Positions 18,356-27,004 of a DNA stretch of 64,000 nt are shown here, one piece after another. Origin of the DNA: Schlesneria sp. (GTDB taxonomy: Bacteria; Planctomycetota; Planctomycetia; Planctomycetales; Planctomycetaceae); NCBI GenBank assembly GCA_028291515.1, contig JAQGHU010000026.1, positions 46,730 through 110,729 on the forward strand, given 5' to 3'. The position numbers were made by a program, and so were the translations under genes. The notes beneath the pieces are model-generated. The model had not been told where the DNA came from. It saw only the letters and a program-made list of their open reading frames with translations, and did no database searches. Every line of letters starts with the position of its first letter. Position 1 is the first letter of the stretch.

Positions 18356-18538
18356 TCAAGGGGCCGCCGGGGGTTCTTTGCCAGTCGTCTTCACATCTTT
18401 TTCGGTAGTAATTGTGGTTGTACCGTTGGGTGTCGTGATTTTTGTCTCTTGCTTGATCGTCGATTTCTGGTTGTCGGAACACCCCACTCCGACTAACAAG
18501 AGGCCGCCCGCAAGCAAACCAAGACTGATGCGATGCAT
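18356..18538 (-). CDS. small Thr/Lys-rich lipoprotein
   Basis: The 60-residue protein has a signal peptide with lipobox (LLLVGVGC, Cys20). After the Cys the mature chain is only about 40 residues, rich in Thr, Lys and Glu (TTPNGTTTITTEKD), and probably unstructured. Such short basic/acidic lipoproteins are common next to DUF3309 genes, but no function is known. The upstream flank contains strong palindromes (18642-18717). Confidence 0.7.
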   Translation of the reverse strand: MHRISLGLLAGGLLLVGVGCSDNQKSTIKQETKITTPNGTTTITTEKDVKTTGKEPPAAP

Positions 18539-19249
18539 TTCATTGCCTTTCGTAAAGAATTTTGTCGAATCGACTGGCTGCTTTGGGATACAGCCTTAAA
18601 CGACGTCCGCCGTCAATTCGTTTTGCATGGGAAATGGAAGAAGACTAGTCACTCGACTAGTCTACGCAATTCATGCGCCGCAGCAGGTGGCTCCTGCTCA
18701 CTTCGCACTGAATTGCGCGCGATTAATCGATTCGAATCGGCATACGGCATAAAGAGTTGCGTAAACTTCGCAATCCCTGATTATGCGAGCCAGTAGAACC
18801 GGTTGCGATGACTAGGTACGTCAGTTGACTAGACCTTCAGATCGAACTCGATCGAGCAATCGACCTAGTTAAATGATCGATTACCTCTCATCCTGCACCC
18901 AATCAAACATCCGTGCCTTCGGCTCCGCCAATTCGGTGACTGTCTGCTGCCTTCAATAGTGTTTTTGATCCCAGGTTGCCTTGAAGAAGGGGATCGAACG
19001 CGGGTCGGACAATGTCGACATCTCAGCAACCGGTCAGTGAAACGAGACCCTGACGGTCGAATGACTTCGCACCGTTTCGTCTGATTCCACTTTCACAGAA
19101 CTGGTCGCTCCATTGCGAATGAACAGATGATTTTTCAAGATGCCTTCGATGGCGTGTCGCCAACCGTGGTCTTGCATTCGCCCTTGAATCTAAAGCAACG
19201 CTTCCTGAGATCCTCAAGTTGTCGTACTCCGAACTGTGAAAGAACCGGC
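18539..19249. other. 710-bp gene-free region
   Basis: No convincing gene. The region contains nested palindromes at 18642-18717 and several CTAG-containing words (near 18814, 18830 and 18867). An in-frame extension of the glycoside-hydrolase gene (from 19127) enters it but lacks a signal peptide, so the later ATG is preferred. Confidence 0.45.
18642..18717. repeat. nested palindromes, possible structured RNA or attenuator
   Basis: AGACTAGT at 18642-18649 pairs perfectly with ACTAGTCT at 18656-18663. Immediately after, CGCAATTCA (18665-18673) pairs with TGAATTGCG (18709-18717) and encloses an inner AGCAGG/CCTGCT stem (18682-18687, 18693-18698). Two adjacent hairpins of this quality in a gene-free stretch are unlikely to be accidental. 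No T-run follows. Confidence 0.5.
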
Positions 19250-21043
19250 ATGAAGTATCTCGTCGCACTTCTGACGATTGCTGCGGTCCCGTCCTTTGTC
19301 TTCGCGCAGGCGGCGGCCGTCAAGATTGTGCCGAGAGATGATGGCTGGCAGTTGATTCGAAACAATCAGCCCTACGTCATCAAGGGCGTTGGTGGCGACA
19401 AACAACTGGACAAACTGGCGGCTGCCGGCGGCAATTCGATCCGAACCTGGTCAGCCGAGAAATTAGGGCCGATCCTGGATCAGGCCCAGAAGCTCAATTT
19501 GACGGTGACTGTCGGGTTGTGGCTGGGCCATGAGCGTCACGGATTTGACTACAACAATGCCGATCAAGTGGCAACGCAGTTTCAGGCCGTTCAGAAGGCG
19601 ATCACTGAGTTCAAAGATCACCCGGCCGTGCTGATGTGGGGGATCGGCAACGAGATGGAAGGCTATGCTGCTGGAGATAACGCGGCGATCTGGTCAGCCA
19701 TCAATAATCTAGCCGTTATGGCGAAGAAGATCGATCCGAATCATCCCACCATGACCGTGGTCGCCGAGATCGGCGGCGATCGTGTCAAGAACATTCATCG
19801 ACTCTGTCCCGACATCGACGTCGTCGGGATCAATAGCTATGGCGGCGCGGCGACCTTGCCAAAGCGGTATCGCGACATGGGTGGAACGAAGCCCTATGTC
19901 ATCACGGAATTTGGTCCGGCTGGGATGTGGGAAGTTCAAAAGAACGCCTGGGGAGCGGCACCCGAATTGACCAGCACCCAGAAGGCAGAGGCTTACAAGG
20001 CGACTTACACGGCAAATGTGATCGGAAATTCGAATCACTGTCTGGGGAGCTATGCGTTTCTGTGGGGGCAGAAACAGGAGGCCACGGCAACCTGGTTCGG
20101 CATGTTGCTGCCGGATGGATCTCGACTAGCCGCCGTGGATACCGTCAGCGAACTGTGGACGGGAAAAGCTCCCGCAAATCGATGCCCGGCGATTCAGTCA
20201 CTGCAGTTAGTCGGTGATGCCAAGGTAAAGCCGCAGGCAAAAGTCACCGTTCGACTGGAGGTAGCCGATCCGGACAAAGATTCATTGAAGGTCGAGTGGA
20301 TTCTGCAGGCTGAACCGCTGACATTCGGTATTGGCGGCGATGACGAAGCAGTCCCACCCACCTTTCCCGACGCCATCGTGAAGGCGGATACATCGTCAGC
20401 GGAAATCCGTATGCCCGACAATGGTGGCGGCTATCGACTGTTCACTTATATCCGGGACGGCAAAGGTGGCGCCGCGGTGGGAAACGTGCCGCTGTACGTC
20501 GATGCGCCGGTTAAAATCCCAAGCGCTCAAAAGACATCGCTGCCGTTCGTCGTTTACAGCGATGGTGGAACCGCCAAGCCGCCCTATGTTCCAACTGGTT
20601 GGATGGGAAACGCGAAGGCGATGAAGTTGGACGAGGAAAATAAGACCAATCCCCATTCAGGAACGACTTGCCTGAAGTTCGACTTTGCTGCCAACGATGG
20701 CTGGGGCGGAATCGTCTGGCAAAGCCCCCCGAACGATTGGGGCGACAAACCGGGAGGTTGGGACTTAACCGGTGCCAAGTCGCTGACCTTCTGGGCTCGC
20801 GGCGATAAAGGAGGCGAGATCGTCTCTTTCCAGATCGGCATTCTGGGTAGCGATAAGAAATTTTCAGATAGCGCGAATGCAAAGCTCGATAGTGTCGCCC
20901 TGACAAGCGAGTGGAAACAGTATCGCATCGATCTCTCCGGCAAAAATCTGTCGCGAATCAAGACTGGATTCGTGATCAACGTCGCCAATCCCGGAAAGCC
21001 GCTGTCGGTGTATCTCGATGACATCACCTACGAAGCCGAATAA
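19250..21043 (+). CDS. secreted GH2-like TIM-barrel glycoside hydrolase with C-terminal carbohydrate-binding-like domain
   Basis: From ATG 19250 the 597-residue protein has a signal peptide (LVALLTIAAVPSFVFAQA). A glycosidase-like barrel (about 25-320) follows, with the acid/base motif GIGNEMEGY and a second glutamate in VITEFGPAGMWE. These are the positions expected of clan GH-A retaining enzymes such as beta-glucuronidase or beta-mannanase relatives. A beta-rich middle domain and a C-terminal domain (about 450-595; LTFWARGDKGG, YLDDITYE) look like a jelly-roll carbohydrate-binding module. The substrate is unknown. Planctomycetes use many such enzymes on algal or plant polysaccharides. Confidence 0.8.
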   Translation: MKYLVALLTIAAVPSFVFAQAAAVKIVPRDDGWQLIRNNQPYVIKGVGGDKQLDKLAAAGGNSIRTWSAEKLGPILDQAQKLNLTVTVGLWLGHERHGFDYNNADQVATQFQAVQKAITEFKDHPAVLMWGIGNEMEGYAAGDNAAIWSAINNLAVMAKKIDPNHPTMTVVAEIGGDRVKNIHRLCPDIDVVGINSYGGAATLPKRYRDMGGTKPYVITEFGPAGMWEVQKNAWGAAPELTSTQKAEAYKATYTANVIGNSNHCLGSYAFLWGQKQEATATWFGMLLPDGSRLAAVDTVSELWTGKAPANRCPAIQSLQLVGDAKVKPQAKVTVRLEVADPDKDSLKVEWILQAEPLTFGIGGDDEAVPPTFPDAIVKADTSSAEIRMPDNGGGYRLFTYIRDGKGGAAVGNVPLYVDAPVKIPSAQKTSLPFVVYSDGGTAKPPYVPTGWMGNAKAMKLDEENKTNPHSGTTCLKFDFAANDGWGGIVWQSPPNDWGDKPGGWDLTGAKSLTFWARGDKGGEIVSFQIGILGSDKKFSDSANAKLDSVALTSEWKQYRIDLSGKNLSRIKTGFVINVANPGKPLSVYLDDITYEAE

Positions 21044-21108
21044 GCGTCGGATTCAATTTTTCAATCGCGACGCAATCCATCAGTAACTGACTCAAAACGA
21101 GAATTGTC

Positions 21109-21714
21109 ATGATTAAAGATGCACAACCTGCCCATCCGATTCATGACCTGATCGCCAAGCGATGGAGTCCGTACTGCTACGATCCACGACCTGTTGAGCC
21201 CGAAAAACTGGAGTCCTGCCTGGAAGCGGCGCGATGGGCGGCCTCCAGCTATAACGAACAGCCATGGACTTACATCCTGGCAATGCGCGAAGACCCGCCG
21301 GAATTCTCAAAGCTGCTGGGCTGCTTGCTCGAAGCGAATCAATTCTGGGCCCAGCATGCGGGTGTGCTGATGCTCGGAGTGATCTCGACAACGTTCTCGA
21401 GGAACGGCAAACCAAATCGAGTCGCCTTGCATGATCTCGGTTTGGCGGCAGGCAATATCTGCTTGCAGGCGACTGCTCTGGGACTAAGCGTTCACCAGAT
21501 GGCGGGTATCGACCCAGAGAAGGCGCGAGGGGTCTATTCGATTCCTGACAGTCACCTGCCATGTACGGCGATTGCAGTCGGATATGCGGCATCGCCAGAG
21601 GCCAGCGACCCGCAACTTGCCGAACGCGATCGAGCAGCGCGAGGCCGCAAGCCACTGGCAGAGTTTGTCTATCAGGGGCAGTGGGGCAAGACCGCTTATC
21701 CGGAATCGTTGTGA
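21109..21714 (+). CDS. nitroreductase family protein
   Basis: The 201-residue protein fits the FMN-dependent nitroreductase fold: a start with RWSPYCYD (R-S-x-R region changed), ARWAASSYNEQPW for FMN phosphate binding, and LHDLGLAAGNICLQATALGL for the dimer interface. The C-terminal end is shortened compared with NfsB (about 217). Family members reduce nitro compounds, quinones or flavins, and the native substrate cannot be read. It starts 65 bp after the glycoside hydrolase gene on the same strand. Confidence 0.88.
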   Translation: MIKDAQPAHPIHDLIAKRWSPYCYDPRPVEPEKLESCLEAARWAASSYNEQPWTYILAMREDPPEFSKLLGCLLEANQFWAQHAGVLMLGVISTTFSRNGKPNRVALHDLGLAAGNICLQATALGLSVHQMAGIDPEKARGVYSIPDSHLPCTAIAVGYAASPEASDPQLAERDRAARGRKPLAEFVYQGQWGKTAYPESL

Positions 21715-21749
21715 TGCGAGGGTGCCGCCCCGATCCGTCTGCGACTCGC

Positions 21750-22313
21750 TCAAGCCAATAGGAGTTCCACAACGACTGTCGCAGCGAGGAGCAGCAACGA
21801 GCCAGTTGCCGCAGGCCACCTCACTGATTCCGCATTGTTGCCTAATCCGAAGCTCGACCCAAGTCCATTCCACAACCAAAGCCCCACCGGCATCGCGATC
21901 GCACCGAACAGATAGAGTTGCCAGGGTGGCGAGCCGAGACTGAGCAAATCGCCTGCGTCGCCGACGCCATCGCGAACTCCAACGGCCAGATAAGCTCCAT
22001 TGGCGATCAAGCAGAAGCCTGCGAAGAACTTCAGCCAGTAGGCGTACGACTGCCGCTGCCATTGTGCCAGCAGCCACGCCATCACGGGTAATATCGCCCC
22101 GAAGAAAGGCCCCGACCAGCAAGCGATCAGCGGTGAGGGATTTGCGCCGAAGTCGGTACGCGAGATTTCCATCGGGTGCAACATAACGTGTTTAATGACC
22201 GCGCCGGTCAAAAGTCCACCAACGACATGGCCCAACTCGTGAACCGCCTGCATCAATAGCCAGACATTCGCAAGTGTCGTAAGGATCAAGACTAGTTGAG
22301 GAAGCCGGCGCAT
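21750..22313 (-). CDS. M50-like membrane zinc metalloprotease family protein
   Basis: The ORF is open to 22553, but the ATG at 22313 gives a sensible 187-residue membrane protein starting MRRLPQLVLI. Residues 20-35 hold the zinc motif VHELGHVVGG (HExxH). Four to five hydrophobic segments follow. A later GVGDAGDLLSLG could provide the third ligand, but the usual NPxPDG motif is not obvious. This resembles the short M50B-like proteins often annotated as putative peptidases. It is divergent from the YqgE gene and convergent with the nitroreductase gene. Confidence 0.72.
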   Translation of the reverse strand: MRRLPQLVLILTTLANVWLLMQAVHELGHVVGGLLTGAVIKHVMLHPMEISRTDFGANPSPLIACWSGPFFGAILPVMAWLLAQWQRQSYAYWLKFFAGFCLIANGAYLAVGVRDGVGDAGDLLSLGSPPWQLYLFGAIAMPVGLWLWNGLGSSFGLGNNAESVRWPAATGSLLLLAATVVVELLLA

Positions 22314-22523
22314 GAAACACCTGAATGGCAGCGAAATTTCCCCACCGAAGGGACATTGTGACCGAATTGCAATATTGCCCGCCGGGTTTGAGCGACGATC
22401 CCGTTTTACATTAATCGCGCCTGGAGTAGAATTCAGCAGGTTGAAAGAGCCGCCACTCGCACCGGATTGGACGATGGGCCACCTTGTGCGGCAACCCGGC
22501 TGTCGACAGCAGTCGGATGGAGA

Positions 22524-23096
22524 ATGTTTATGTCGAAGTCTTTGCGAGGTCATTGCCTGGTGGCATCAAAGTCACTGCGTGATCCCAACTTCCACCAGAC
22601 GATCGTTCTGCTGTTGGAACATGGCGAGCAAGGGGCGACTGGTTTGATCGTGAATCGCCCAACATCGATCAAAGTTTCCCATGCCCTGGCCGGACACTTC
22701 AGTCTACCTGAAATGGAAGATGTTGTTTTCGTCGGCGGACCGGTTGAACCGACGGCGCTGCTGATGCTTCACAATGCGGAAGCCTATGAAGATTCGGATA
22801 CATCGCCGATTCCAGGACTGTACATCGGTGGCAGCGCTGCGTCGTTTGAACAGGTTCTGCGGAACTGCGGTCACGGAGCTGATCAGCCGCATTTCCGTAT
22901 CTTTTCCGGGTACGCGGGGTGGGGGCCCGAGCAATTGGAAGGGGAAATCGATCGCGGGGATTGGCTGCTGCATCCCGGATGCTGTGATTTGCTGTTCCGT
23001 GCCGATCCCTATGAGGTCTATGAGACAGTGCTGAAGAAGATCGCGGAAACCAATCGTTTGCTCCCCTATGATGTCAAAAACGCGCAGTGGAATTGA
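22524..23096 (+). CDS. YqgE/AlgH family protein
   Basis: The 190-residue protein (or 188 from the in-frame ATG 22530) has the YqgE/AlgH layout: SKSLRGHCLVASKSLRDPNF, then FHQTIVLLLEHGEQGATGLIVNRP read as one conserved block, VFVGGPVEP, and FSGYAGWGPEQLEGEI. The family (UPF0301) is widespread; AlgH was first noted in alginate control in Pseudomonas, but the biochemical role remains unclear. GGATGGAG lies 4-8 bases before the two candidate starts. It ends 22 bp before a bidirectional terminator shared with speD. Confidence 0.9.
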   Translation: MFMSKSLRGHCLVASKSLRDPNFHQTIVLLLEHGEQGATGLIVNRPTSIKVSHALAGHFSLPEMEDVVFVGGPVEPTALLMLHNAEAYEDSDTSPIPGLYIGGSAASFEQVLRNCGHGADQPHFRIFSGYAGWGPEQLEGEIDRGDWLLHPGCCDLLFRADPYEVYETVLKKIAETNRLLPYDVKNAQWN

Positions 23097-23118
23097 TCGC
23101 GATCGAATCCAGCCTATA

Positions 23119-23157
23119 AAAATAGCCACCGCGGAACACCGGGTGGCTATTTGGTTT
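23119..23157. terminator. bidirectional rho-independent terminator
   Basis: AAATAGCCACC (23120-23130) pairs with GGTGGCTATTT (23142-23152), an 11-bp perfect stem with an 11-base loop. T-rich sequence follows on the + strand (TTGGTTTT) and A-rich sequence precedes it (T-rich on the minus strand). It lies between the convergent yqgE-like and speD genes and can serve both. Confidence 0.85.
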
Positions 23158-23168
23158 TGCAATGCTAT

Positions 23169-23576
23169 TTAAGCGTTTGCCAAGCTGCGAATTCGAGGCA
23201 CTTTCGCGGCACTGCCGCGTGGCTGCGCCTGAGGAAGGACTCCGCGTTCCAACTCATGAACGACGGAATGCTCGGCAGAAAATCGCTCGGCTAGAACTTC
23301 GGCCGCTGCCCGAGGCTTCGTCGTTTCCCCGCAGGTGAAGACATCCGCGGCAACGTAACCATGCTCGGGCCAGGTGTGAATCGAAAGGTGAGATTCAGAA
23401 AGCACGGCCACTCCGGTGACTCCTTGCGGACTGAACTCATGAACAAAAATGTTCAGTAAGGTTGCATTTGCAGCGCGGACCGCGTCGAGCATCGCTATTT
23501 TGACGACCTCGGGATCATTAATGGCGTCGCTGCACCCCCACAATTCGATAATAACATGCCTGCCCAAGTGCTCCAT
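23169..23576 (-). CDS. speD: S-adenosylmethionine decarboxylase proenzyme
   Basis: The 135-residue protein is a class 1B prokaryotic SpeD, which makes decarboxylated SAM for spermidine synthesis. LGRHVIIELWGC opens the protein. The self-processing site is LSESHLSIHTWPEHG: cleavage between Glu and Ser turns Ser into the pyruvoyl cofactor. FTCGETTKP supplies the catalytic Cys. The ATG at 23576 is favoured over the starts at 23594 and 23636 because GGCGAGG lies 7 bases upstream and homologues start with M-x-x-L-G-R-H. No spermidine synthase gene is adjacent. Confidence 0.93.
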   Translation of the reverse strand: MEHLGRHVIIELWGCSDAINDPEVVKIAMLDAVRAANATLLNIFVHEFSPQGVTGVAVLSESHLSIHTWPEHGYVAADVFTCGETTKPRAAAEVLAERFSAEHSVVHELERGVLPQAQPRGSAAKVPRIRSLANA

Positions 23577-23930
23577 CAAAACCCTCGCCTTCATTGCTTC
23601 ATTGCTAGCTGGGCGGCGGCGGCGGCCGACGCTCAATCCACGACAACCCCGCCGGGAGTGTCAGACTCGATTTGAGCCATCTTGTTGACAAGTGAATCTG
23701 CCTGATGGTTCAAGACGAACCGCGACCGGAATGGATACAATCAGTCCAGTTTTTCGCGGGCTGGAACAGTCTTGGTGCTCCAACATCGTTGGCCAGCCGT
23801 GGCCAGAAGCCTCGAATTCGGCGTCCGAGACTCCGTAAGTATCCCAAAACATAGGGCCGGGGTCAATCGCCTGCTCGCGCTGATCAACAAACGGACACGT
23901 TTGCGGCGAGGATTCTTCCCGTCGCACGAC
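23577..23930. other. 354-bp region between speD and the Hsp20 cluster
   Basis: An 88-codon minus-strand ORF with a GTG start (23661-23927) begins 4 bases after the hsp20 stop, but its product has no recognisable motif and may be chance. No terminator hairpin was seen. The promoter of speD should lie here. Confidence 0.3.
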
Positions 23931-24443
23931 TTAGGGAGTTCCAACTGATTTAGAGCCCGCCGCGTGTGAAACCGGGATCGTGCGCCCCACGGTCGGCACC
24001 AATTTGCGGAGCGTCACCGTCAGCAATCCGTCGCGAGTCTCAGCATGAATCTGGTCCGCATCGACGGCAGTCGGCAACGGGACCGACCGCTCAAACTTGG
24101 CCGGGGTGCGTTCGATCGAGTGCCGCCGAATCACTTCCGGAAATACGGCGACGGCCCGAGTTCCCTCAATCGTCAGCATGTTGCCGACCAGCGACAGCTT
24201 CACCGCGTCCGCAGCAACGCCGGGCAGGTCCACCAGAATCACGACTTCGGAATCGATTTCGAGGACATCAATGGGCGGGGCCGCACTTTTTCCCGCGGAG
24301 CCCAAACCCAGCGACTCCATGGCCCGCTCGCCCGTGGTGCGAGCAACTTCCAGCCAGCGTTCCATTTCGTGGCGGACACGATCCAGTGGTGGAGTCGGAA
24401 TCTCCGCTTGAGCAGACGCGCCACTTTGATGGGTATCAGTCAT
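23931..24443 (-). CDS. Hsp20/alpha-crystallin small heat-shock protein (copy 1)
   Basis: The 170-residue protein has a non-conserved N-terminal arm (about 1-60, with an amphipathic RVRHEMERWLEVAR helix) and an alpha-crystallin domain (about 62-150). IDVLEIDSEVVILVDLPGV opens the domain and the hallmark A-x-x-x-n-G-v-L motif reads AETRDGLLTVTLRK. A short tail with IPV could act as the I-x-I/V oligomer anchor. These ATP-independent chaperones hold unfolding proteins. It is the last of three tandem hsp20 genes (gap 54 bp to copy 2). Confidence 0.9.
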   Translation of the reverse strand: MTDTHQSGASAQAEIPTPPLDRVRHEMERWLEVARTTGERAMESLGLGSAGKSAAPPIDVLEIDSEVVILVDLPGVAADAVKLSLVGNMLTIEGTRAVAVFPEVIRRHSIERTPAKFERSVPLPTAVDADQIHAETRDGLLTVTLRKLVPTVGRTIPVSHAAGSKSVGTP

Positions 24444-24497
24444 TTGATTTCCTTCAATTCGAGGGACGCGACATTAGCAGATGGGTCTCTCCCATCA

Positions 24498-24896
24498 TCA
24501 TTCGACAGTGATCTGAATTCGGCGCGGTTCTGATTTGCGAAGTTGAGGCAAAACCACTTCCAAGACACCCTGATTCAGCTTGGCCGCGATGCGATCGTGA
24601 TCGACCTCATCACTCAAGATAAAAGACCGCAGGAAATGTCCGACAGCATACTCTTGATGAATCAGGCGGGCGTCAGCGGGAAGGTCGGGCTTCACTTTGC
24701 CAAACAACGTCAGCTTATTGTCTTGAACCTGCAGTTCCAACGATTCCAGAATGACTCCAGGAAGATCGGCAAGCAGCACTAGACCATCGGGCGTTTCGAA
24801 GATATCGATCGGGGGCGTGAACACGACCGGATCGGCTGCGGGCGCGATCGATTGTTCCGCGTCTGTCTGCATCACTTTGACGATTTCGTTTGACAT
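24498..24896 (-). CDS. Hsp20/alpha-crystallin small heat-shock protein (copy 2)
   Basis: At 132 residues this is the shortest of the three. The alpha-crystallin domain (about 25-125) starts FTPPIDIFETPDGLVLLADL and carries LNQGVLEVVLPQL in the conserved strand; the C-terminus ends IQITVE (I-x-I/V anchor). The N-terminal arm is only about 25 residues. It lies 47 bp after copy 3 and 54 bp before copy 1, so the three are probably co-transcribed. Confidence 0.9.
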   Translation of the reverse strand: MSNEIVKVMQTDAEQSIAPAADPVVFTPPIDIFETPDGLVLLADLPGVILESLELQVQDNKLTLFGKVKPDLPADARLIHQEYAVGHFLRSFILSDEVDHDRIAAKLNQGVLEVVLPQLRKSEPRRIQITVE

Positions 24897-24943
24897 GTCT
24901 GCCTTCGCCTTGGTTCGCTCCGCAACTTCGCAGGATGACTGCC

Positions 24944-25390
24944 CTAAGTGTTTCCATCGCTGACGGGAATCTGACGAGCAATGGTGGCGGGTGCCTTAGG
25001 CAGACGAACCTTAAGAACGCCGTTCGTGAATTCGGCACTCATTTGGTCCTCTTGGATTCGCTCCGGCAGCGTCAACGACCGTTGCCAGACCCCGCGAAGC
25101 CGCTCTTGCCTGCGGTAACGATCGTCTGGAACTCCATCCGGTCCCGTTCGTTTGCCCTTCAGTGTCAGAACACCATCCGTCACGAACACCTCAAGATCTT
25201 CGGGGCGCGTGCCAGGCAGTTCCGCAATCAGCAGCAGCCCGTCCGTCACTTCGTAGACGTTGACCGGGGGATACTCGCGGCCGAAACGCAGGCCAGAAAA
25301 CGAAATCGAAACGCTCGCCAACAGGCGATCGACTTCTCGCTCCAAATCATGAAAAGGATCCCAAGCCTGTCCCCATCGAAAGACTGGCAT
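24944..25390 (-). CDS. Hsp20/alpha-crystallin small heat-shock protein (copy 3, first gene of the cluster)
   Basis: The 148-residue protein starts at the ATG complementary to 25388-25390, with AAGGAG 6 bases upstream; a longer frame to 25417 is less likely. The start MPVFRWGQAWDPFHDLEREVDRLL, read as W-D-P-F-x-D-L-x-R-E, is typical of bacterial class A sHsps. The domain has PPVNVYEVTDGLLLIAEL and FTNGVLKVRLPK, and the tail ends with IPVS. An extended -10 promoter lies about 55 bp upstream (25445-25451). Confidence 0.92.
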   Translation of the reverse strand: MPVFRWGQAWDPFHDLEREVDRLLASVSISFSGLRFGREYPPVNVYEVTDGLLLIAELPGTRPEDLEVFVTDGVLTLKGKRTGPDGVPDDRYRRQERLRGVWQRSLTLPERIQEDQMSAEFTNGVLKVRLPKAPATIARQIPVSDGNT

Positions 25391-25698
25391 GGCACGCTCC
25401 TTTACTAGTCGCGGCATTTGCGACGGTGTCTGCTTTTGAACCTGATTATATCAGAATGCAAACAGCGTACCATGCAGCAGCCGTGACAGACGCAACACGC
25501 GTCGATGGCGACGGAGCGTAGAACCTCATTGTTATGAAAGGACTTGCGTCGTGAAAGTCGTAGAACACGGATTTCGGGCGAACTGCAACAATGACAGGCG
25601 GGCCTGCCGGACTTAGAACTGGAAGGTGTCAGCCAAACTGACAGGAATAACTTCCCTCAGATTGAAAGTTCCCACTGAATCTCGGGTGACCACGAGGG
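25391..25698. other. 308-bp region upstream of the Hsp20 operon
   Basis: It holds the putative hsp20 promoter (next entry). No CIRCE element (TTAGCACTC...GAGTGCTAA) or other heat-shock operator was recognised. No gene is supported. Confidence 0.4.
25445..25451 (-). promoter_or_regulatory. extended -10 promoter of the Hsp20 operon
   Basis: On the minus strand the word TGATATAAT (TG-n-TATAAT) is a perfect extended -10 box. The hexamer covers 25445-25450, about 55 bases upstream of the first hsp20 start. The -35 region is poor, as often seen with extended -10 promoters. This suggests housekeeping sigma recognition rather than a heat-shock sigma. Confidence 0.5.
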
Positions 25699-25896
25699 TC
25701 ACGAGTTACTTCCCATTCTAACTTGGAGCGAATGGTTTCTTTCCGACAGTTCCTCGTCACGACGACGCATTTCGTCCAGCACGATTGGGTGCCAGTCGGA
25801 TTCGCGCGTGTCCGCCGAGACGTAGTTCGTCCGAGCCCAGTGTCGTAACTGCAATTCGTCAATCAGGTCGATTCCAGCCATGTCGGATGACAACAT
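25699..25896 (-). CDS. small conserved hypothetical protein (65 aa)
   Basis: From the ATG at 25896 (GGTGGAGG lies 5 bases upstream) the 65-residue product contains LRHWARTNYV and WHPIVLDEMRRRDEEL. I recall this W-A-R-x-x-Y-V / W-H-P-x-x-L-x-E-M pattern from short planctomycete proteins. It has no signal peptide or membrane segment. A longer frame reaches 25998 without homology-like features. Function is unknown. Confidence 0.6.
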   Translation of the reverse strand: MLSSDMAGIDLIDELQLRHWARTNYVSADTRESDWHPIVLDEMRRRDEELSERNHSLQVRMGSNS

Positions 25897-26103
25897 TTCG
25901 CCTCCACCAAAGCGCCCGCGTGAGATCCATTCGGGCAGAACTGAATCAGAAAACAATCGAAGTGGCTTCGATTTCGGAAAGAATCGGCAAGTCCGCACGC
26001 TGAGGAGCAGACAATGGCGAGTGCCGAGAGCTTTCCACGCCGAGTCTTGTCGGATGTATCAAACGTTCGCTAGCGAAAAGCCTGCAAAAGATGGCCGAAT
26101 CAT

Positions 26104-26679
26104 CTAATTGGAGCGAACGTAGCGGTCTTTAAGTCCACGCCAGAGCGAGCGACTTTTTCCAGCGGACTGTTCCGGTTGAGCTGCCCGCGCAGACTGAAAC
26201 CACGTGAAGGAAACGACAACCAGAACCGCCGAGGCAGTCAACAGATTCCTCCGCAGTTGGTCGTTCTCTGCAAATGGGACCAGCATTGGCCGATACCAAG
26301 CGTGTGCAATTACCGCTGGACTGCGCGGCGTCGCCAGATCGCGAGGAGAAAGCCGCAGGCCAGAGTCGACGGGAATGATCTCTTCGTCCTGACGCATCGC
26401 ATCGAACTCAATCCGAGTCATCTCTGCAGCAAAGTCTTTATCTTTGCGGATTGCTTCCAGCACACGATTCAGTTGATCGTTTTGCTGTTCCATCTGAACC
26501 AGACGGAACTGGCTGGCGTCGAACTGCTCTTCCAGTCGCATCCGTTCCAGAATTTTTGGCGACAAACCGACCGCCGCGAACATCGTGGTAGCGATCAGCA
26601 GACTTAGCCAAAAGGAGAGTGAAACAACCAGACCACCCACCGTTTCTGTGGAACTGCTACCAGCGGGTCGGGTGTTCAT
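26104..26679 (-). CDS. two-helix membrane protein with coiled coil
   Basis: The 191-residue protein has a transmembrane segment at about 15-38 (LVVSLSFWLSLLIATTMFA). A coiled-coil stretch (about 45-100, LEEQFDASQFRLVQMEQQN) follows, then a periplasmic-type loop and a second helix (about 146-160). The arrangement recalls septum-formation/FtsB-like or cell-envelope scaffold proteins, but no family is certain. It lies 207 bp upstream of the 65-aa gene and is read in the same direction. Confidence 0.55.
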   Translation of the reverse strand: MNTRPAGSSSTETVGGLVVSLSFWLSLLIATTMFAAVGLSPKILERMRLEEQFDASQFRLVQMEQQNDQLNRVLEAIRKDKDFAAEMTRIEFDAMRQDEEIIPVDSGLRLSPRDLATPRSPAVIAHAWYRPMLVPFAENDQLRRNLLTASAVLVVVSFTWFQSARAAQPEQSAGKSRSLWRGLKDRYVRSN

Positions 26680-27004
26680 GGCAAGTTTTAGAGCGATGGG
26701 AGCGGCCGCGGCAATTTCCAGATTGGTGCGATCTCACGGCGGGATTTGACCTCCCCGAAGGCCCACTTCACCATACATCGAAACTCTCCTGCGCGGACTT
26801 GAATACGCTTCGAATCGTTGTTTTCAGCCTTATAATCCGCAGATTTTATGCTCCAGGCCGACCGAAATGGTTTCAGGAGGTACCCTTCTTCTCGAGTCAT
26901 CTTGACCCAGCCTCCCGCAAAACATAGAAGTCCCATTCCTGTCTTTCTCGTTCCATTCGTTCGATGAATATTTTGACGCCGCGCGGGCCGTACGGAGATG
27001 TCAT
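26680..27004. other. divergent intergenic region
   Basis: The region separates the two-helix membrane protein gene (-) from the methyltransferase-like gene (+). A TATAAT word at 26831-26836 on the + strand could be a -10 box, with no good -35 partner. A minus-strand ORF crossing the region looks like an antisense shadow. No other gene is supported. Confidence 0.35.
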
